Below the pieces are notes generated by a model. It was not told the DNA's origin, searched no databases, and saw nothing but the letters and a program-made list of their open reading frames with translations. DNA of 64,000 bases from Maea johnstoni (Eukaryota; Annelida; Polychaeta; Spionida; Magelonidae): positions 21,163,185-21,227,184 of the forward strand of contig OZ012689.1 in the NCBI GenBank assembly GCA_963942565.1, written 5' to 3'. This document shows, one piece after another, positions 1-13,551 of the stretch; within the stretch, counting starts at the first letter, position 1, and each line of letters opens with the position of its first letter. A program made the translations under genes and the position numbers.

Positions 1-38
1 GAATGAAAAGTGAAATATTGGTTATGTATCGCTGGTAC

Positions 39-254
<216 letters not shown>

Positions 255-656
255 AGTGGTATCTTGACACATTGCTTAGAAGGTTTGGTGATCTAAGTGT
301 GGTGAGAGTGAACAAAGGCTTGGCTGTGAAGGGATACAGTGTTTTATATGAAAATAACAATAACAAAAAAATGTTTTCCAAAACAATACTTGATTCAATT
401 GTAGATAAATTGACAACAAAGATGTAATTACCGGTATGTACTAGAGCGCATGGCCATTGGACATACTATACATACTAGATACTGTACTACATATTCTATT
501 CAGTCCTGCATTTTCACATAACAAATTTTCCTTTGAATAGTTACAGCTTGCATTAACGTATTGACTGGTGTGAAGGGATTTGTAAAAAAATGATAACAGG
601 AACTTTATCATACAGATCCCATAATCACGTGCAGCAGGCCAATTTACTAAACCCTT

Positions 657-1215
657 AACCTAGCAACTTTCTATTGTGGTACGGCCACGAGAACAGAAGG
701 CGGGTCCCTTTGGGCCGTCCGTGTTAGATTGGTCCCATGCAGATTCCTTCGAGATTTTGACCAATATTTTCATCTCATTTTTTGGCTGAAAATTCATAAC
801 AATGCGGTCTTCGAAGTCATTGGTTTAGAATATGACATATATGAACCCACGCTAGGTGCAAAGTCATGCCACATGTACCTCGTATTATGACAGGACCTGA
901 AAATCAGCCTTAACTACGTAAACCAAGTGCTGTTAGTAATTTTGAGGCGTATGAGAACATTCAAAAATGTTTTTAAAATACTCATTGTGCAGATTCCCGG
1001 TTGAGGTTGGACTTTGCACCTTACCAAAGACATGAATGATCAAATGGTAGAGTTTGATTTTCAAGTAAAGGGTGAGTCTTGACATTTTGCCAAAAGACGA
1101 AACACAGCCAGATATGTTCGTAAAAACTCAAAATAGCAAATTATTGATAAATTTAGCATTATTCTGTAACTGTGAGATGTAAGCTATACAGTGGCATACG
1201 TGTCATTTAACTTAC
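657..1215. repeat. Dispersed repeat R1, copy 1
   Basis: About 90% identical to 4339-4958 over its length, starting AACCTAGCAACTTTC. It is flanked on both sides by a 46-bp direct repeat (612-657 and 1216-1261, containing CCCATAATCACGTGCAGCAG), as if inserted with duplication of that segment. No coding frame, no tRNA-like box and no clear inverted termini were seen, so the class is unknown. Confidence 0.75.
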
Positions 1216-2323
1216 AGATCCCATAATCACGTGCAGCAGGACAAATTACTAAACCCTTAATTCACGGATGGGAAATAAGCAATAAGGGTGTGTCATTGTC
1301 ACTGAGAAGAAGTCTTTTCCTTTTACATTCTGTAAGAGAAAAACAGCAATGTAACATTCTGTGCAAGCGCGAGGTCTCATTCAAGACCGCATTAAACATA
1401 AGAAAGCTCCAGATGGTGTTACTGGTGTTTCCTTAATTCCTAGAGTTCCACCCCTAAGTATCGCCCAGTTCTAAGACACTTTTTAAAGAATGGAATATTA
1501 TCTAAAATATATTTAAGAGAGATTCGAATTCTGATAACATTATTTCCTCAAATATTTTCATTGTTGATTTGCCTAAAAGTATAGGAAAGAAATAATAAAA
1601 ACCCTTTTGGGTGTTGCGGTTGCAAACAAGGATGAGTAAAACTGTCCTGTAATAGACTTAGGTGATGATCTAGTTCGTGAATATGGTAGTGTGATAAAGT
1701 TTCAATTCTATTGAACTACCGAGGTTTAGGCAGCGATTCTTCCAAATATTTTACTTCATCAGATAGATTTCTGCTGTCACCCATAACACTATACCCATGG
1801 ATTCTACTTATAACTTGAAGGCTACCTTTAGCTCTCTTTAGCCTATATCTTCATATCTTACAGAAGCTTATTAAACCGTATCACACATTTTAGTTCTAAT
1901 AATGGGCATTGATTTTCAAAATGATCACTCAGTAACCTATTTGTCACACCGCGCTGTTTAGTACTAGAATGACAATTAAGATGGTCTCCTAAAATATAAA
2001 CTTTTTCAAAAGAAGGTTATACAACATAGATACCAGCATATTTCTGACTATTTAATAACTGTTTGCTATGTTATATAAATAATTATAGGTGAACTTAAAG
2101 TAAGGAACTGGTAGACTTCCAGGTTAAGGGTATCACTACTTATAAATACTGGCACTGCCCATTCTCCCCTGTGCTGGTGAGTTTTTTTGAGAATACTATG
2201 AATACAGGACCTATGAGGTTTTCCTTGGAACCAAAATGTCTTGAATTCAGCATAACTTATGGTTTTAAAAGATTGTGTCACCTCATATAAATGGCTTATG
2301 GCTGGGTGGGGGGAGTGGGTTAA

Positions 2324-3208
2324 GGTGATGAGTACCATCGCAAGCCAGTTAAAAGCCCCATCCCAAAACACACCTCAACGCAGAATAATCCTATAACTAG
2401 GTGTATCTCCAGGTTCCTGGGTGTTATCAGGTTGAGAATATCATCGCCAACTGTCATTATTCAACCCATATTCTGTTTTATTTCAAAATTTACAAAAAAA
2501 AAATTCAAATGACATATTCTCATAACCTACGCAAGTGATGGTTACTGCAGGTTCAGAGTTACTTTAGGGATATCATTGACTATGCCCAATAAGAAGTAAT
2601 TTTTTATTTTTTACCCCTGAAGATTTTTACAGGCCATAACATTGAAAATTCTAGTGAAAAATCTTGACCCCAAGTGAATAAGCCTCTTACAGCTAGAAAA
2701 AGTATCAAATATTTATAGCAAACCGGACCCTCGCCTTTGTTTTAATTGTGACGCGCGACCACTGAGGTGTGTCTTTGTACAGCTGTATTTTGTTCCTAGC
2801 CCACATGGGATCATCAACAAGGCCTGTGCTCGCTAAACCACCACTGAGTTCTAGGCTCCACACACACGAGATCTCACTAAAATTTCCAAATGTTATGGCC
2901 CGTAAAAATCGTTAGCAGTAAAGAATCAAAAGATTACTTTTTATTGGGCATAGTCAATGACATCCCTAAGGTATATGTGAACCTGTAGTGACCACCACTT
3001 GCGTAAGTAATGAGATTATGTCATTTGAGTGAAAAGTTGTAAATATTGAAATAAATTAGAATATGGGTTGACTAAGGACGGTTGGCTATGATATTATCTA
3101 CCTGACAACACTCAGAAACCTGGAGATACTCCTTGTTCTATGAGTATGCTACAATGAGGTGTGTTTTTGGACGGGCCTTTTATCTAGCTTGCAATGGTAC
3201 CCATCACC
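2324..3208. mobile_element. Foldback DNA element flanked by TTAA
   Basis: Arms 2324-2665 and 2885-3208 are inverted copies of one another at roughly 75-80% identity, around a 0.2-kb centre. The ends read GGTGATGAGTACC and GGTACCCATCACC, and TTAA sits immediately outside each end (2320-2323, 3209-3212). TTAA flanks are known for piggyBac and Kolobok superfamilies; the GG start leans to Kolobok. It carries no transposase and must be non-autonomous. Confidence 0.7.
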
Positions 3209-3314
3209 TTAAGTCAGGCACATCTTCTACTGTTTTATGAATGAAAGAGGACCTCCATTGTTGGGCCTTTCATAGGTGATTAACTTAGGGCTGTTCCATT
3301 GAATAGATGTGGGT

Positions 3315-3374
3315 GGGGGGGGGGGGGGGGGGGTGAACAGATTATAATTAAAGATTCGGGGGGGGGGGGGGGGG
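3315..3374. repeat. Two poly-G runs
   Basis: Runs of about 19 and 17 G separated by about 24 bp. Further, shorter G runs lie at 3575-3588 and 3608-3619. They are G-quadruplex prone on the + strand. Confidence 0.9.
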
Positions 3375-4338
3375 TGTATATAATACACATCGATATCCGA
3401 TCCTTTTCTGCCATCTATAATTTCAGTATATGTCCTGCGGCAGTAAAGAGGCATTAATCGCTCACCCTACAGCCTATTTCACGCATTTGTTCTGTCAAGT
3501 TTAACTGCACACTTGAAAATTAAGGATGTCTTGTAACCGCTATGAAAAATAAAATACCTATTCATCGAAAATTCGGGGGGGGGGGGGTCTAAGCCTATTC
3601 AGAATTAGGGGGAGGGGGGTCTAGAATAATTCAAAATTTGGGCCACTAGAGATTTTATCAGTTCAATCCCCCCACCTCGACATTCTTAAATATAACAGCC
3701 CTTGCACAGATTCTACTTCATAAATTATTCTTGATTCTGCATTTTTCAACACCTCTAAAAATCAAGCACCATAGTAAGTTTGAAGGAGGCCAAGATAAAG
3801 CTATATTCTAATTTGTAAATTCAAAGCAGAACCTCCATATATAAGTGAAACATTTTCTTAACACTTGGTGATCATCCTATCCAGGTTCTACTGTACATTT
3901 GTTCTGTCCAGAATTATTGAAAGACATGTCCATTTATACACACTTATACACCTGCTACTATTCAAGGCTACTATTCAAAGGAAAAACCTCCAAAGGGTGA
4001 ACACCTGTGTAAGTTGCAGACATTTTCTTGGCACAATGATTAACATACAGTTTTAATCTATAATGTTGATTTTCCACTATTTACTGTTTAAACTTGAACC
4101 TGTAAATACAGAAATTTGGTAGGATTTGTCCAGGAATGTCCAACTGTTGCATTGTCACACCTAGCTCTGTCCGCCGCTTTCTGAATGCATTACAGGACAA
4201 TTTCAACTAGCTCTGTTTAAGGTGATAATTCAGTACACCTAGATAATCACCTTGGTGTCCTTCGCTGGCCCCTAAGAATGGATATCAAAACAAAAGATAA
4301 CACATGAGTAGTGATCAACTCGCCAGCCACGAATCTCA

Positions 4339-4958
4339 ACCTAGCAACTTTCTATTGTGGTACGGCCACGAGAACAAAAGGCGGGCCCCTTTGGGCCGTC
4401 ATTATTAGATAGGTCCCAAACAACATGGCTATCTGCTTCGACCATGCAGATTCCTTCGAGATAGACGATTTTGACCAATATTTTCATCTCATTTTTTGGC
4501 TGAAAGTGAATAACAATGCGGTCTTCGAAGCCATTGGTTTAGAATATGACAGATATGAACCCCCTCTAGGTGCAAAGTCATGTCACAAGTACCTCGTATT
4601 ATGACAGGACCTAAAAATCAGCATTAACTACGTAAACCACGTGCTGTTAGTGATTTTGAGGCGTATGAGAACATTCAAAAATGTTTTTAAACTATTCAAT
4701 GTGCAGATTCCCGGTTGAGGTTGGACTTTGCACCTTACCAAAGACATGAATGATCAAATGGTAGAGTTTGATTTTCAAGTAAAGGGTGAGTCTTGACATT
4801 TTGCCAAAAAACGAAACACAGTCATATATGTTCGTAAAGGGTGCCACATCAACTCAAAATAGCAAATTATTGATAAGTTTATCATTATTCTGTAACTTTG
4901 AGATGTAAGCTATACAATGGCATAAGTGCCATTGTCTACATTTAACTCAGTTTTCAGA
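4339..4958. repeat. Dispersed repeat R1, copy 2
   Basis: Same orientation as copy 1 and slightly longer through small insertions, such as a segment with TAGACGA near 4460. It lacks the 46-bp flanking duplication, so the shared limits (AACCTAGC... to ...TTTAACT) approximate the element ends. Confidence 0.75.
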
Positions 4959-5489
4959 TATTTATGTTTTAAAAATGACATGGGTATCGAGTAGGGTTCT
5001 ACCTTAATGCAGATTCTTGACCAGCATGGTTGGTTGAGCCTTTCTGATACTTGCCTGTATTAATATTTTTGATAAAGATTTTTAAGACATTAACTCCAAT
5101 AAAATGCATTGTCTATTTATCGATCAAGAAAGGTCTTACATTAAAATGCCACTTGGTGACTTTTTTTGACTCAGTTTAACTATTCAGGAAGATTGATAAT
5201 CAATATGAAAGTATGAAACAGCTTTCATAAAATTTACACGGAATGAATGGATAATGACAAGGAGTTACCTCTAATTCCTGGAAGGAAGCGGAAAAGTGAT
5301 TAGTATTATATTTTTTAGTATTATATTTTTTAGTGTGTGTGTATATTTCAGAAGTAATTTTTACTTTTAAGTTATTGAAAATAGCGATGGTGATTATTAA
5401 AAGTAATTGTTAAAGTTATAACAATAGGGCCAATGCAAAGTAATTGTATTTGTAATATATTAAATTCAGAAGTAATTGACCCCATGCCT

Positions 5490-5541
5490 GATATATATAA
5501 TATATATATATATATGTGTGTGTGTGTCTTTGTGTGTGTGT
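5490..5541. repeat. TA/TG microsatellite
   Basis: Short TA run passing into (TG)n. Confidence 0.85.
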
Positions 5542-5999
5542 TTGATGAGATGTAAGTGACTGCTTCCTAGCTCACTGCTTCCTAGCCTAACTGTGAATGG
5601 AAGAATTCCGACCTGCATATGTCCTTATTGGATGGTGGCGCCATCTGGAGGAGAATACCGCAACAGTATTATTGATAAGCATACCTGCTCATGCTGGGGT
5701 GATATGGTGATGCTCAGATCAGGGTGTTTGTGAATGATATTTTTTCTCCAGTTTATTTTAAACAATTCCTTTAGATAGACTTTACACAATAACATTTCGC
5801 CAAATAATAAAAATGGTAAAACATGTGCAGATATTATTTTTTGATAATCAACAATTCACATTATTTTAATCTAACTAGCATTTGATTAGGTGATAAACAA
5901 AACATTTATAATTGTACTCCAGTTTGGTTCCAGGTACTGATGGCACTACTGTGAAATAAGCGTTCCGGTATCAGACTTGAACAGGAAATATGATATCAT

Positions 6000-7740
6000 G
6001 GTTCGTGACATGAATGCTACATATCCCGTACAAAATCCAACACTCCTCCGGAAGTATAGAGTTTGCCGCCGTTCCGGGAATGATGTGTATCAGAATCCCT
6101 CATACACATGAGTAGCACTGCACGCGAGTTGTGCATCCCCAAAATGTGTGATGATCTCGTGAAATTACCCGCCAAATTTGCCCCCGCCTCCCAACCATGA
6201 CAATGGAACCGTCCTCGTCTTGCTAACTGTGCACTTGCGGGCGTACACGGGTTATGTAAGCCTCTCGCAACCTTTTGTTTTCTGAATGATCGAAGGCAGA
6301 AGTACAAGTTAGCAATTATTCAAATGACGGTAAAGAATGATTCAGATTTGTCGCTTGTGGGAGGAGCTAAGTATTCAATACCAACAGCGCTATTTCTAGT
6401 TCACTATTTTGCATGCTATCTATTCCCGCAAAAAACTTTTCCTGGAACGGCTTAAATCATGTATGACTTTCCTCAAACAAAGCTTTATATCATAACTTTC
6501 AACTGACAACGTTTGATTGCGATTGAGACACACTAAACACGGATAATGCTACAAAATCGTAGTAGAAATCGAGTAGTGTATTGTTTGCGATAAGTTGGTG
6601 ACGTCACGCAGTCAGTAACCACATGCGCCCAGGCCTAAAACCTGCTTGATACAACTCCATTTCCCAAGCAAACTCGGAAACCGGACTATTATCAGGTTTT
6701 TATACACTTTTATCTTATTTTTCACACCAAAATGCAACTATACATCTAGATGTGTTTCTCAACCACCCGTATGGCCACTTCCGGGTCTCGGAACGTGTGT
6801 TTTGATGGTAAATTCATTCAAAATATTGAATTTGTTTTATGTGGTTTACTTTGTTCCCAATCTTATAGATTTCCTGAAGATGACACGGGTGTAATATTTA
6901 GCTTATTTTCACCTTGAAATGTTGGAGATTTTGATAAAATTATCAGTTGAACTTGTGAACGAGACTCTTTAGCGCAAACAGTGATAGTATGGGTGTGTTT
7001 TGGTGTGATTTGTTGCGATTTTTGCCGGTATTATCTTGTGATTATACACGAGTGTGACATGGTGGAGTCAGTGCATATTATTGACTATTATTTCTTCCCG
7101 ACGCCTCGGCCATTTATATCTTGGTATTTACCCGTACCTTACTCGTCTTCGCGAGCGTCTTGGTGGAGTTTGTAGCCAGTAACTGCTTCAGGGTCCTTGT
7201 AAACACCTATTGTCAATGTTTACTACGAGTTTTACTACGAATTTCTCGGTCTGTACTTGATTTTTCTTACTCGAATGGTCGAATTCCGATCGGCTCTATC
7301 CTATCCTTATTCATTACAAAGAACTGCAAACAGTAATGGAGGACTGCTTGCGACCTTCTGTCCTCATTTTCTCATCAAAATTGGAATGTTTTTCGCTAAT
7401 TTGTCGTGGTGTTGTGTGTCGGTGTAGTGATGGACTGTATGAAGACAGTGCTGTATCATCTTGGAGTGTCAGTGTCACTGCACACTCAATTCTTCCTATT
7501 CGCCCTACGACTCCATTTTCTTTCATTAGAAATCAACCTTCCTTGGCTATTATCCTCCTCAGTCTTGTCACTTGCTTCAGCCATTTTTGATCGGAGGCTG
7601 CGTGTGGGAAAATCTCCTTTAGTCAGTGTCAGACAGTGGGGGCCAGTGCATACATCTGAACAGATTTAACTGGGTTTAATTGCATTTCTCAAGATTTTCG
7701 CCTCTATTCCCTGATGTGCTAATGTGTGCTGGCATATTCC
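6000..7740. other. Unique CpG-containing segment, possible regulatory or 5' UTR region
   Basis: No member of the window's repeat families falls here, and CpG dinucleotides cluster at 6060-6300 and 7100-7300. Open frames of 60-96 codons exist on both strands but show no protein-like composition. It could include a non-coding first exon. Confidence 0.25.
6599..6606. promoter_or_regulatory. Palindromic CRE site TGACGTCA
   Basis: A full consensus CREB/ATF palindrome in the context GGTGACGTCACGCAG, in a repeat-free stretch (about 6000-7740) with more CpG than its surroundings. This is a candidate promoter or enhancer; no transcript start or splice donor can be fixed. Confidence 0.35.
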
Positions 7741-10700
7741 TGTTAAAATGATTGGAGGTCATTATGCAGACAGTGTCTGAGGCAGGAGAGTAATATTTTC
7801 CAGGGAGGGCCATATTTTCTTTCTGTTTAACATAGATGGGGGATCTGCTAGGATGTTATTGAGGTCTGTGGCTATCTTTCTGAGGGTGAAAGCCTGTTCC
7901 CCTGTGCTGTACCTAACATTCAATAACTGAAACCTACTATAAGTCCTACACCTTGAGATGTATTTTTGTGGTGTTTTTTGGTGGAATGTCAATGTGTAAA
8001 GTTGACTTCAATATATATACTTTGTTATTGTTTTGGTTTCCTTGCCTTGGAATCTTTACCATTATGGTGTACATAGTAAACAGAGCTATGGATTGTCACT
8101 CAAAGGCGCATATTGCTCTGAAATTTGAATGAACCTCTCTTGTGCTGGCCTCCCCATATATTCACCTACAGCCGATACCATTATATAATACTTAACTTTT
8201 GCTCTTAAAACTGACATTACAACATTTCGCCCCCACCACTTACATATTTGTTTTGATAAAGCTAGGACTGATTTTCTGTACTGTACCACATTTGTTGGTT
8301 GTAAATTTAAATTCTGTTAAAACTGATACTCTTGGGACGTAAAGTGCTGTTACTATAGTCTTGAGGTGATGATATTGCACCAAACCGATCCCCACCTATC
8401 TTTACCATAAATAAATACTGGGGGATGTGACTGCGATGTGAGAGAATTATGGGAGAGAATTGATGTGATTCTAAAACCAGAATTCCGTTTTAATATACCA
8501 TGAAACACTTGGGTTTAGTCATGTCTCTAACACAAAATGCATACTCAGATCTATAGCTTGAACGCTTATTCTTTGCAGTTTACATAGCTTAAAATAATAA
8601 AAAAAAAAGTGCCACCTTTCAATCATTGTATCATCCAAATAGCAAAGACCAGTGATGTGTCACAGGGGAAATTAATAGGAAATGGTGTTTATTGGAAAGG
8701 ATCATCAAAACCCACTTTGAAATATACAATGACTTTCAGTTTAAGAGTATGGTCAACACCTAGTACACTATATGATTCCAACAATCCTGTGCAATCACTT
8801 TGAAGTTTATTTTCACCTCGTTTCCTGTTTTTACCTTGCTCATGTCTCCAGTTGTAAGGTAAAGTTAGTTTTCCCTTCAGTTCAACTGCCGTATGGAAAT
8901 GATGATCTTGAGTTTTTATGTAACAGTTGGCACCCTTCACAATTACCCTCAGTAAAATACCACCAGCCACAGGTCGCTTGAATTACCAGATGGGTTACTA
9001 AATATTCTTTCAAGGAACTCCAGTGGTCACCCATTTACCACATGAAATGTACGGCTTGCAAGTGACTAAATTCACACTGGGGCAAGTTGCACATTTTAGC
9101 TTTAGGTCAATCCATGTTTAGGACTGTTGTGAATGTGGCATTTTCAAGAGATCATTGCCTATCATGAATGGGTCTTGATACTCCTTCCCAAATGTTTACA
9201 ACCCTTCCTTCTCTCCTGCCCCTTTCTACATGGACCATTTTCATCCTATCCAAGATTATATGTGAGGTCTAGTTTCCTTCTTTCTAAGGCAATTTTCCAA
9301 AAATAATAACATCTAAACACTTCTAGACCTACATCATATCTTACGGATCAGAAGACCAGTCCATAATTAATGATACATGTACCTATTTGGAGTAGAATTT
9401 AAAAAACGCAAAAATCTACTTTATGTACTTTTGAAATTCAAACAGAATTTGCACCACTTGAAAATTGAATACTGCAGTCACTCCTAGTTATTACCACAAA
9501 ATCACAAGCCCATATCTTGTGGCCTGGTAAATATTTAAAAAGTGCATATATAGTTAATGGGGTGTTTAGGTTTGACCCCCTTAAGTTGATCTTATGTATA
9601 TTATTGTCATCTAAGAAAGCATGAAACTTTTTTAATTAATTGATGAATTAATAAGCATCACATCGTTTCTTTGATAGAAAAAAAAGTAATGGCGTGTTGT
9701 TTGGTTTGAAATCATAATTATATTTGCTGTTTTATTCATTCTTGGTAATAAGGGACTCCACAGAGGGTTATTCTAATACAGGTTTTACCAGAGGCCACCT
9801 GGTGAGCAAAATATGAACTAACACAGTTCCATAACAACTAGACTAGAAAACATCAATTCCAGTATCTTCTGAGCCATAGCATCCAATACATGCTACTGTT
9901 TAAGACTAGATGAGGCAATTTATTTAATTTATGCGAGATCTGCATATGGTACATCTCACCTTGTTCAAAACATAGATATATGTGATATAACATTACTGGC
10001 TTTCAAAAATGCTAGATACTATATATAGATGTATATAATGGTTCTTAATTCTAATAGGTTTAAAACATCATATCTAGATCGTGTTTGTTTCCTGACTAGT
10101 GACTACTGATCAAGAAGAACAAGGACTATTATTTATGTGTGTGGCCATCAAGGTATAGTAGGCATCATTTAGTTGCCTTCGTCAAGCATACCCATGCTTC
10201 AGGATTGTTACTGAATAGGAATGTAAAATCAGATACTCACGAGTAGTGATGAATTATGGCTTAAATTATCATAGTATTGGTAAAGAAGTGAGTGATGAGT
10301 ATTCTTTTTGGAAACAACTAAATTATTTGAATGGTCTGTCTGATTAGTGATTATATGTTTATGTTTGATTATCGGCAATCCCTGATTAGCTTGTTGACAA
10401 TGATTATCAGCATCCTTTGATTGTTGTTTTTCAGGCAAAACAAATACCCCTATATTCCAATGACATTCTCATGAATAGACATAGCATTAGAGTTTGTGAT
10501 TAATACAAGTGGAATGTAACAACAAGTAAATTTCCACATGAATTGAAGGTGTAAATTTCCTGGAATAGGGAATATTTGGATTTGGTGAGATGTTAGTACA
10601 AATCTAGGAAGCGCAAGTTAATGTCATTATCTTTTAGAAAGTGTTGGCATATTTGTAGAATTCATGTTAAAGCAGAATAATATTTCTTTAAGTTTCATCA

Positions 10701-11127
10701 TTCTAGACAAAGGTATTCAAGGGGATGATCTAAGGATGTGAAACAGTATACTTGATCTACACATGGCCTGCTAAAAGAGTTTTAAAAGTAAGATCTATAC
10801 ATCTTTATTGCATTATTCAATTAACTGTCATGAAATCTAATCCATGATAAATTCCTTTGCCCGTACATTCAAGTAGGAAGCGATTCATTACTTAGAAAAT
10901 ATGAATTGTTGTTTTTTGTATAAATACCTCAAACCTGTTTCCTGTATGTGTATATATGAGTCATGAATGTTAAGGCAGTAAGCATTGAGCATACAGTAAA
11001 TATTTCAACACCCTAGTTCATGAGAGGCCGTTAACAATAGGTCCATTATCATCCATCAGTGAGAGGAACGAAGCAGGCGATTAGTTACAGAAACCTCTTC
11101 ATTCATTATCTGGCTGTTTTTTTCTCA
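7741..11127. other. Unique AT-rich sequence
   Basis: I see no gene, array or mobile element with readable ends in this stretch. Confidence 0.4.
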
Positions 11128-11135
11128 CCTGTAGA

Positions 11136-11446
11136 CAGGGTCTTAGCCAGGATTTCAAAAATGCCTGTCCAAAACAGCTATTTCAAAATATCTGCCCGTC
11201 CAGATTTAGCTACTTATATACTTCAAGTCCTTATACCAGCTACATTTAATAGCCTCGTGTGTCAAAAAGGGCAATTTACACTTCAGCTATGTCCTAGAAG
11301 TTGGTTTGTTAGGAAAATATTTGGTTGTTACACCCCAAAAGTCAAAATTGAAAAATCGTCATAGAAATCTTGCCTGCCCAAACAGGAGGTTTTCAGGAAA
11401 CTGCCTGTCCAAAGGACAGGTAGGACGGGTCCTGGCTAAGTCCCTG
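11136..11446 (+). mobile_element. hAT MITE, intact, subfamily 2
   Basis: Starts CAGGGTCTTAGCCAGGAT and ends CTGGCTAAGTCCCTG, which are inverted termini. A perfect 8-bp target duplication CCTGTAGA lies at 11128-11135 and 11447-11454. Eight-base duplications with CAGGG termini are the hAT hallmark. It is 311 bp, non-coding, and closely related to 27793-28104. Confidence 0.92.
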
Positions 11447-11735
11447 CCTGTAGACTGTGATATCATAGATAAGATGGGACCTCTAGGTTATAAGATCATT
11501 CAGGTATGGATCTAAGATGTCTGTGTAGGGGGTTGTTCTTTAAGGAGTGGGGTTCATTTTAACAGAGGAAGTTAACTAGATATACCTCATTGATTTGGAG
11601 CAGAACCCAAAGAATATGACATTTTTAGCATCAAATGACAAAATTATTTTTCAATTGTTAAGGAACAAACTCCTCAAACCCCTTTTGTACCTGCGAACGT
11701 CATTACTCGATTCTCATTTTTGTTTGTGGTTAGAC

Positions 11736-12049
11736 CAGGGTCTTGGCCAGGATTTAGAAACTGGGTGCTCAAAATTGGCAATTGTAAACATTTTGGGGGT
11801 CCAGATTTTTAAGGGGGACCACAATATACTCTGATTTTAAGCATAAACATGTAAAAATATATCAAAATAAGGCATGATATCATTATACAATGTCATGGGA
11901 ATCATATGGAGACGAAAAAATTCAATTACATGTTTGAGATTGACATTTTAAGAAATTCCTCACAAAATAGTTTGGGTGTCCTGAGGCGTTCTTTTTAAGG
12001 GTTTGGGTGTCCAAAAAGACAGCCAGATGCCCTGCTGGCTAAGACCATG
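11736..12049 (+). mobile_element. hAT MITE, intact, subfamily 1
   Basis: CAGGGTCTTGGCCAGG at the left and CTGGCTAAGACCATG at the right, with 8-bp duplication GGTTAGAC at 11728-11735 and 12050-12057. The inner text (ACTGGGTGCTCAAAATTGG...) is shared with most other copies in the window. Confidence 0.92.
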
Positions 12050-13025
12050 GGTTAGACTGTGATAAGTTAGTCAAGGTTTTAGGTAATGGAACTTTGTCAA
12101 AGAATGAAGTGATGACACAATAATTGTGTTCCTCACCAACAGGCGAAAAACGAAGTCGCTCCCTGAGTAAAATTTGGGGCCCGTCTGAAGATGCAGATAG
12201 TCTCTCTATACCTATTTTCTATATAAGGTTTGATTGTATCTTTCCATCATGTGAAAAAGTATTCAGCCTTCTTTTTAATAAGTTTGGAGGTGCCATTTGC
12301 ACTTTGGAAATATATATTTGAAAATTGGCATTTCCAAAGTGTAAATGGCATCATTGTTAACAAATAAAAATTGTAATACCAAAAAGTTCACAGGAAAATG
12401 CCTGGAATTTTCTTGGAGTTCCCATTGACATATGGTATATATGGGTTGTCTTCAAATGTCTGAAGACTTACCACCTACTCTAGAAAAGAACCCTCTGTTA
12501 TCTAATAACACATTCAACCTTGTAGTTAACAGGAAATACTTGTGTTCTACATTTACTTACAGCTTATATACTTAATATTGCATTCACTGAAAATAGCCCC
12601 CAGAAACGAGCACAGTGATCAGTACCTTGTTGAGGCACAAAAAATGGCCATCATGTATCATGATGTGCCTAGTACTCCACTTTGATTGAGGTCTTCACTG
12701 GACGAGACAAAAGGTGTGTAGTGCGCTACAGGCATCACAGGCATGGCTGGTTTCAGTGTGGACTCGCATTGTCAGACGAGAAACCCTTTTTGGGGTCAGT
12801 GAAGCTGTTGCTAATAGCCATTCAGGGGCGGAAATACAAAAACGCATCCGACAATTGTTGCCATTTGAGGGATGGATTAAGTAAGTGTTAATATTCCTCA
12901 ACTGAAGCAGTTGATCCCCAGGGCTGTATCACAGAGCAGATTTTAACCTATTCATGCCCATAATGACCATAACAGTGGTATGTTTGTTAATCAGTGACTT
13001 AATGTTAACCCTTGTCACGCTACGG

Positions 13026-13083
13026 CCGGAATATTCCGGTCTCAGTCCCCACGGGCCCAGGAACTGAGACCGGAATATTCCGG
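13026..13083. repeat. Perfect 21-bp hairpin with nested palindromes
   Basis: Arms of 21 bp around a 16-nt loop. Each arm contains CCGGAATATTCCGG, itself a 14-bp palindrome, so the site can fold as one long hairpin or as two small ones. It lies 17 bp inside the left terminus of the 1.73-kb element. Confidence 0.9.
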
Positions 13084-13539
13084 GCAAATGAACACTCAAT
13101 TGTACGCCACATTTCATACATCAAGTGTGGCGTACAATCAAGAAGACAGCTAGAAGTTATTCAGCTGTTATGGCGAAATAACTTGAGAATAGGTGAAATA
13201 AATATCTCACCTATTCTCACATGTCTTTCCTTGTCAAATTGACAAAGAAAAACATTAGTATTATTCATTTAAGATCGATAGAAATGAAAAAAAACGATGT
13301 TTTGGCTTGTCAAGACCGGCACAGCGCCGGCCGGTCGGCAGATTTACGACCACTTCCGGTTTTTCCAACGATCGCGATTGCTTCATCCCTGACATATTAA
13401 ATTCAATAAAGTTAATATTTGCATGAAATGGATGTCAGGGAATCAGAATATGATGTTTGTTTTTCGAAATAAATTTGTTTTGTAACTGTATTGATCGTTT
13501 TAAAACAAGTGCGAAGCAATTTCCTTCGCACTCGCTTCA

Positions 13540-13551
13540 GCCGCCATTTTG
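13540..13551 (-). promoter_or_regulatory. YY1-type motif (reverse)
   Basis: GCCGCCATTTTG, the exact reverse complement of the motif at 13996-14007. CAAAATGGCGGC is the known YY1 consensus and often marks start sites. Here it lies inside a transposon. Confidence 0.4.

Noticed and set aside
657-4958. R1 pair read as the two long terminal repeats of one 4.3-kb retroelement
   Set aside because: No coding remnants, primer site or polypurine tract was seen between them, and copy 1 has its own private flanking duplication, so these look like two independent copies.
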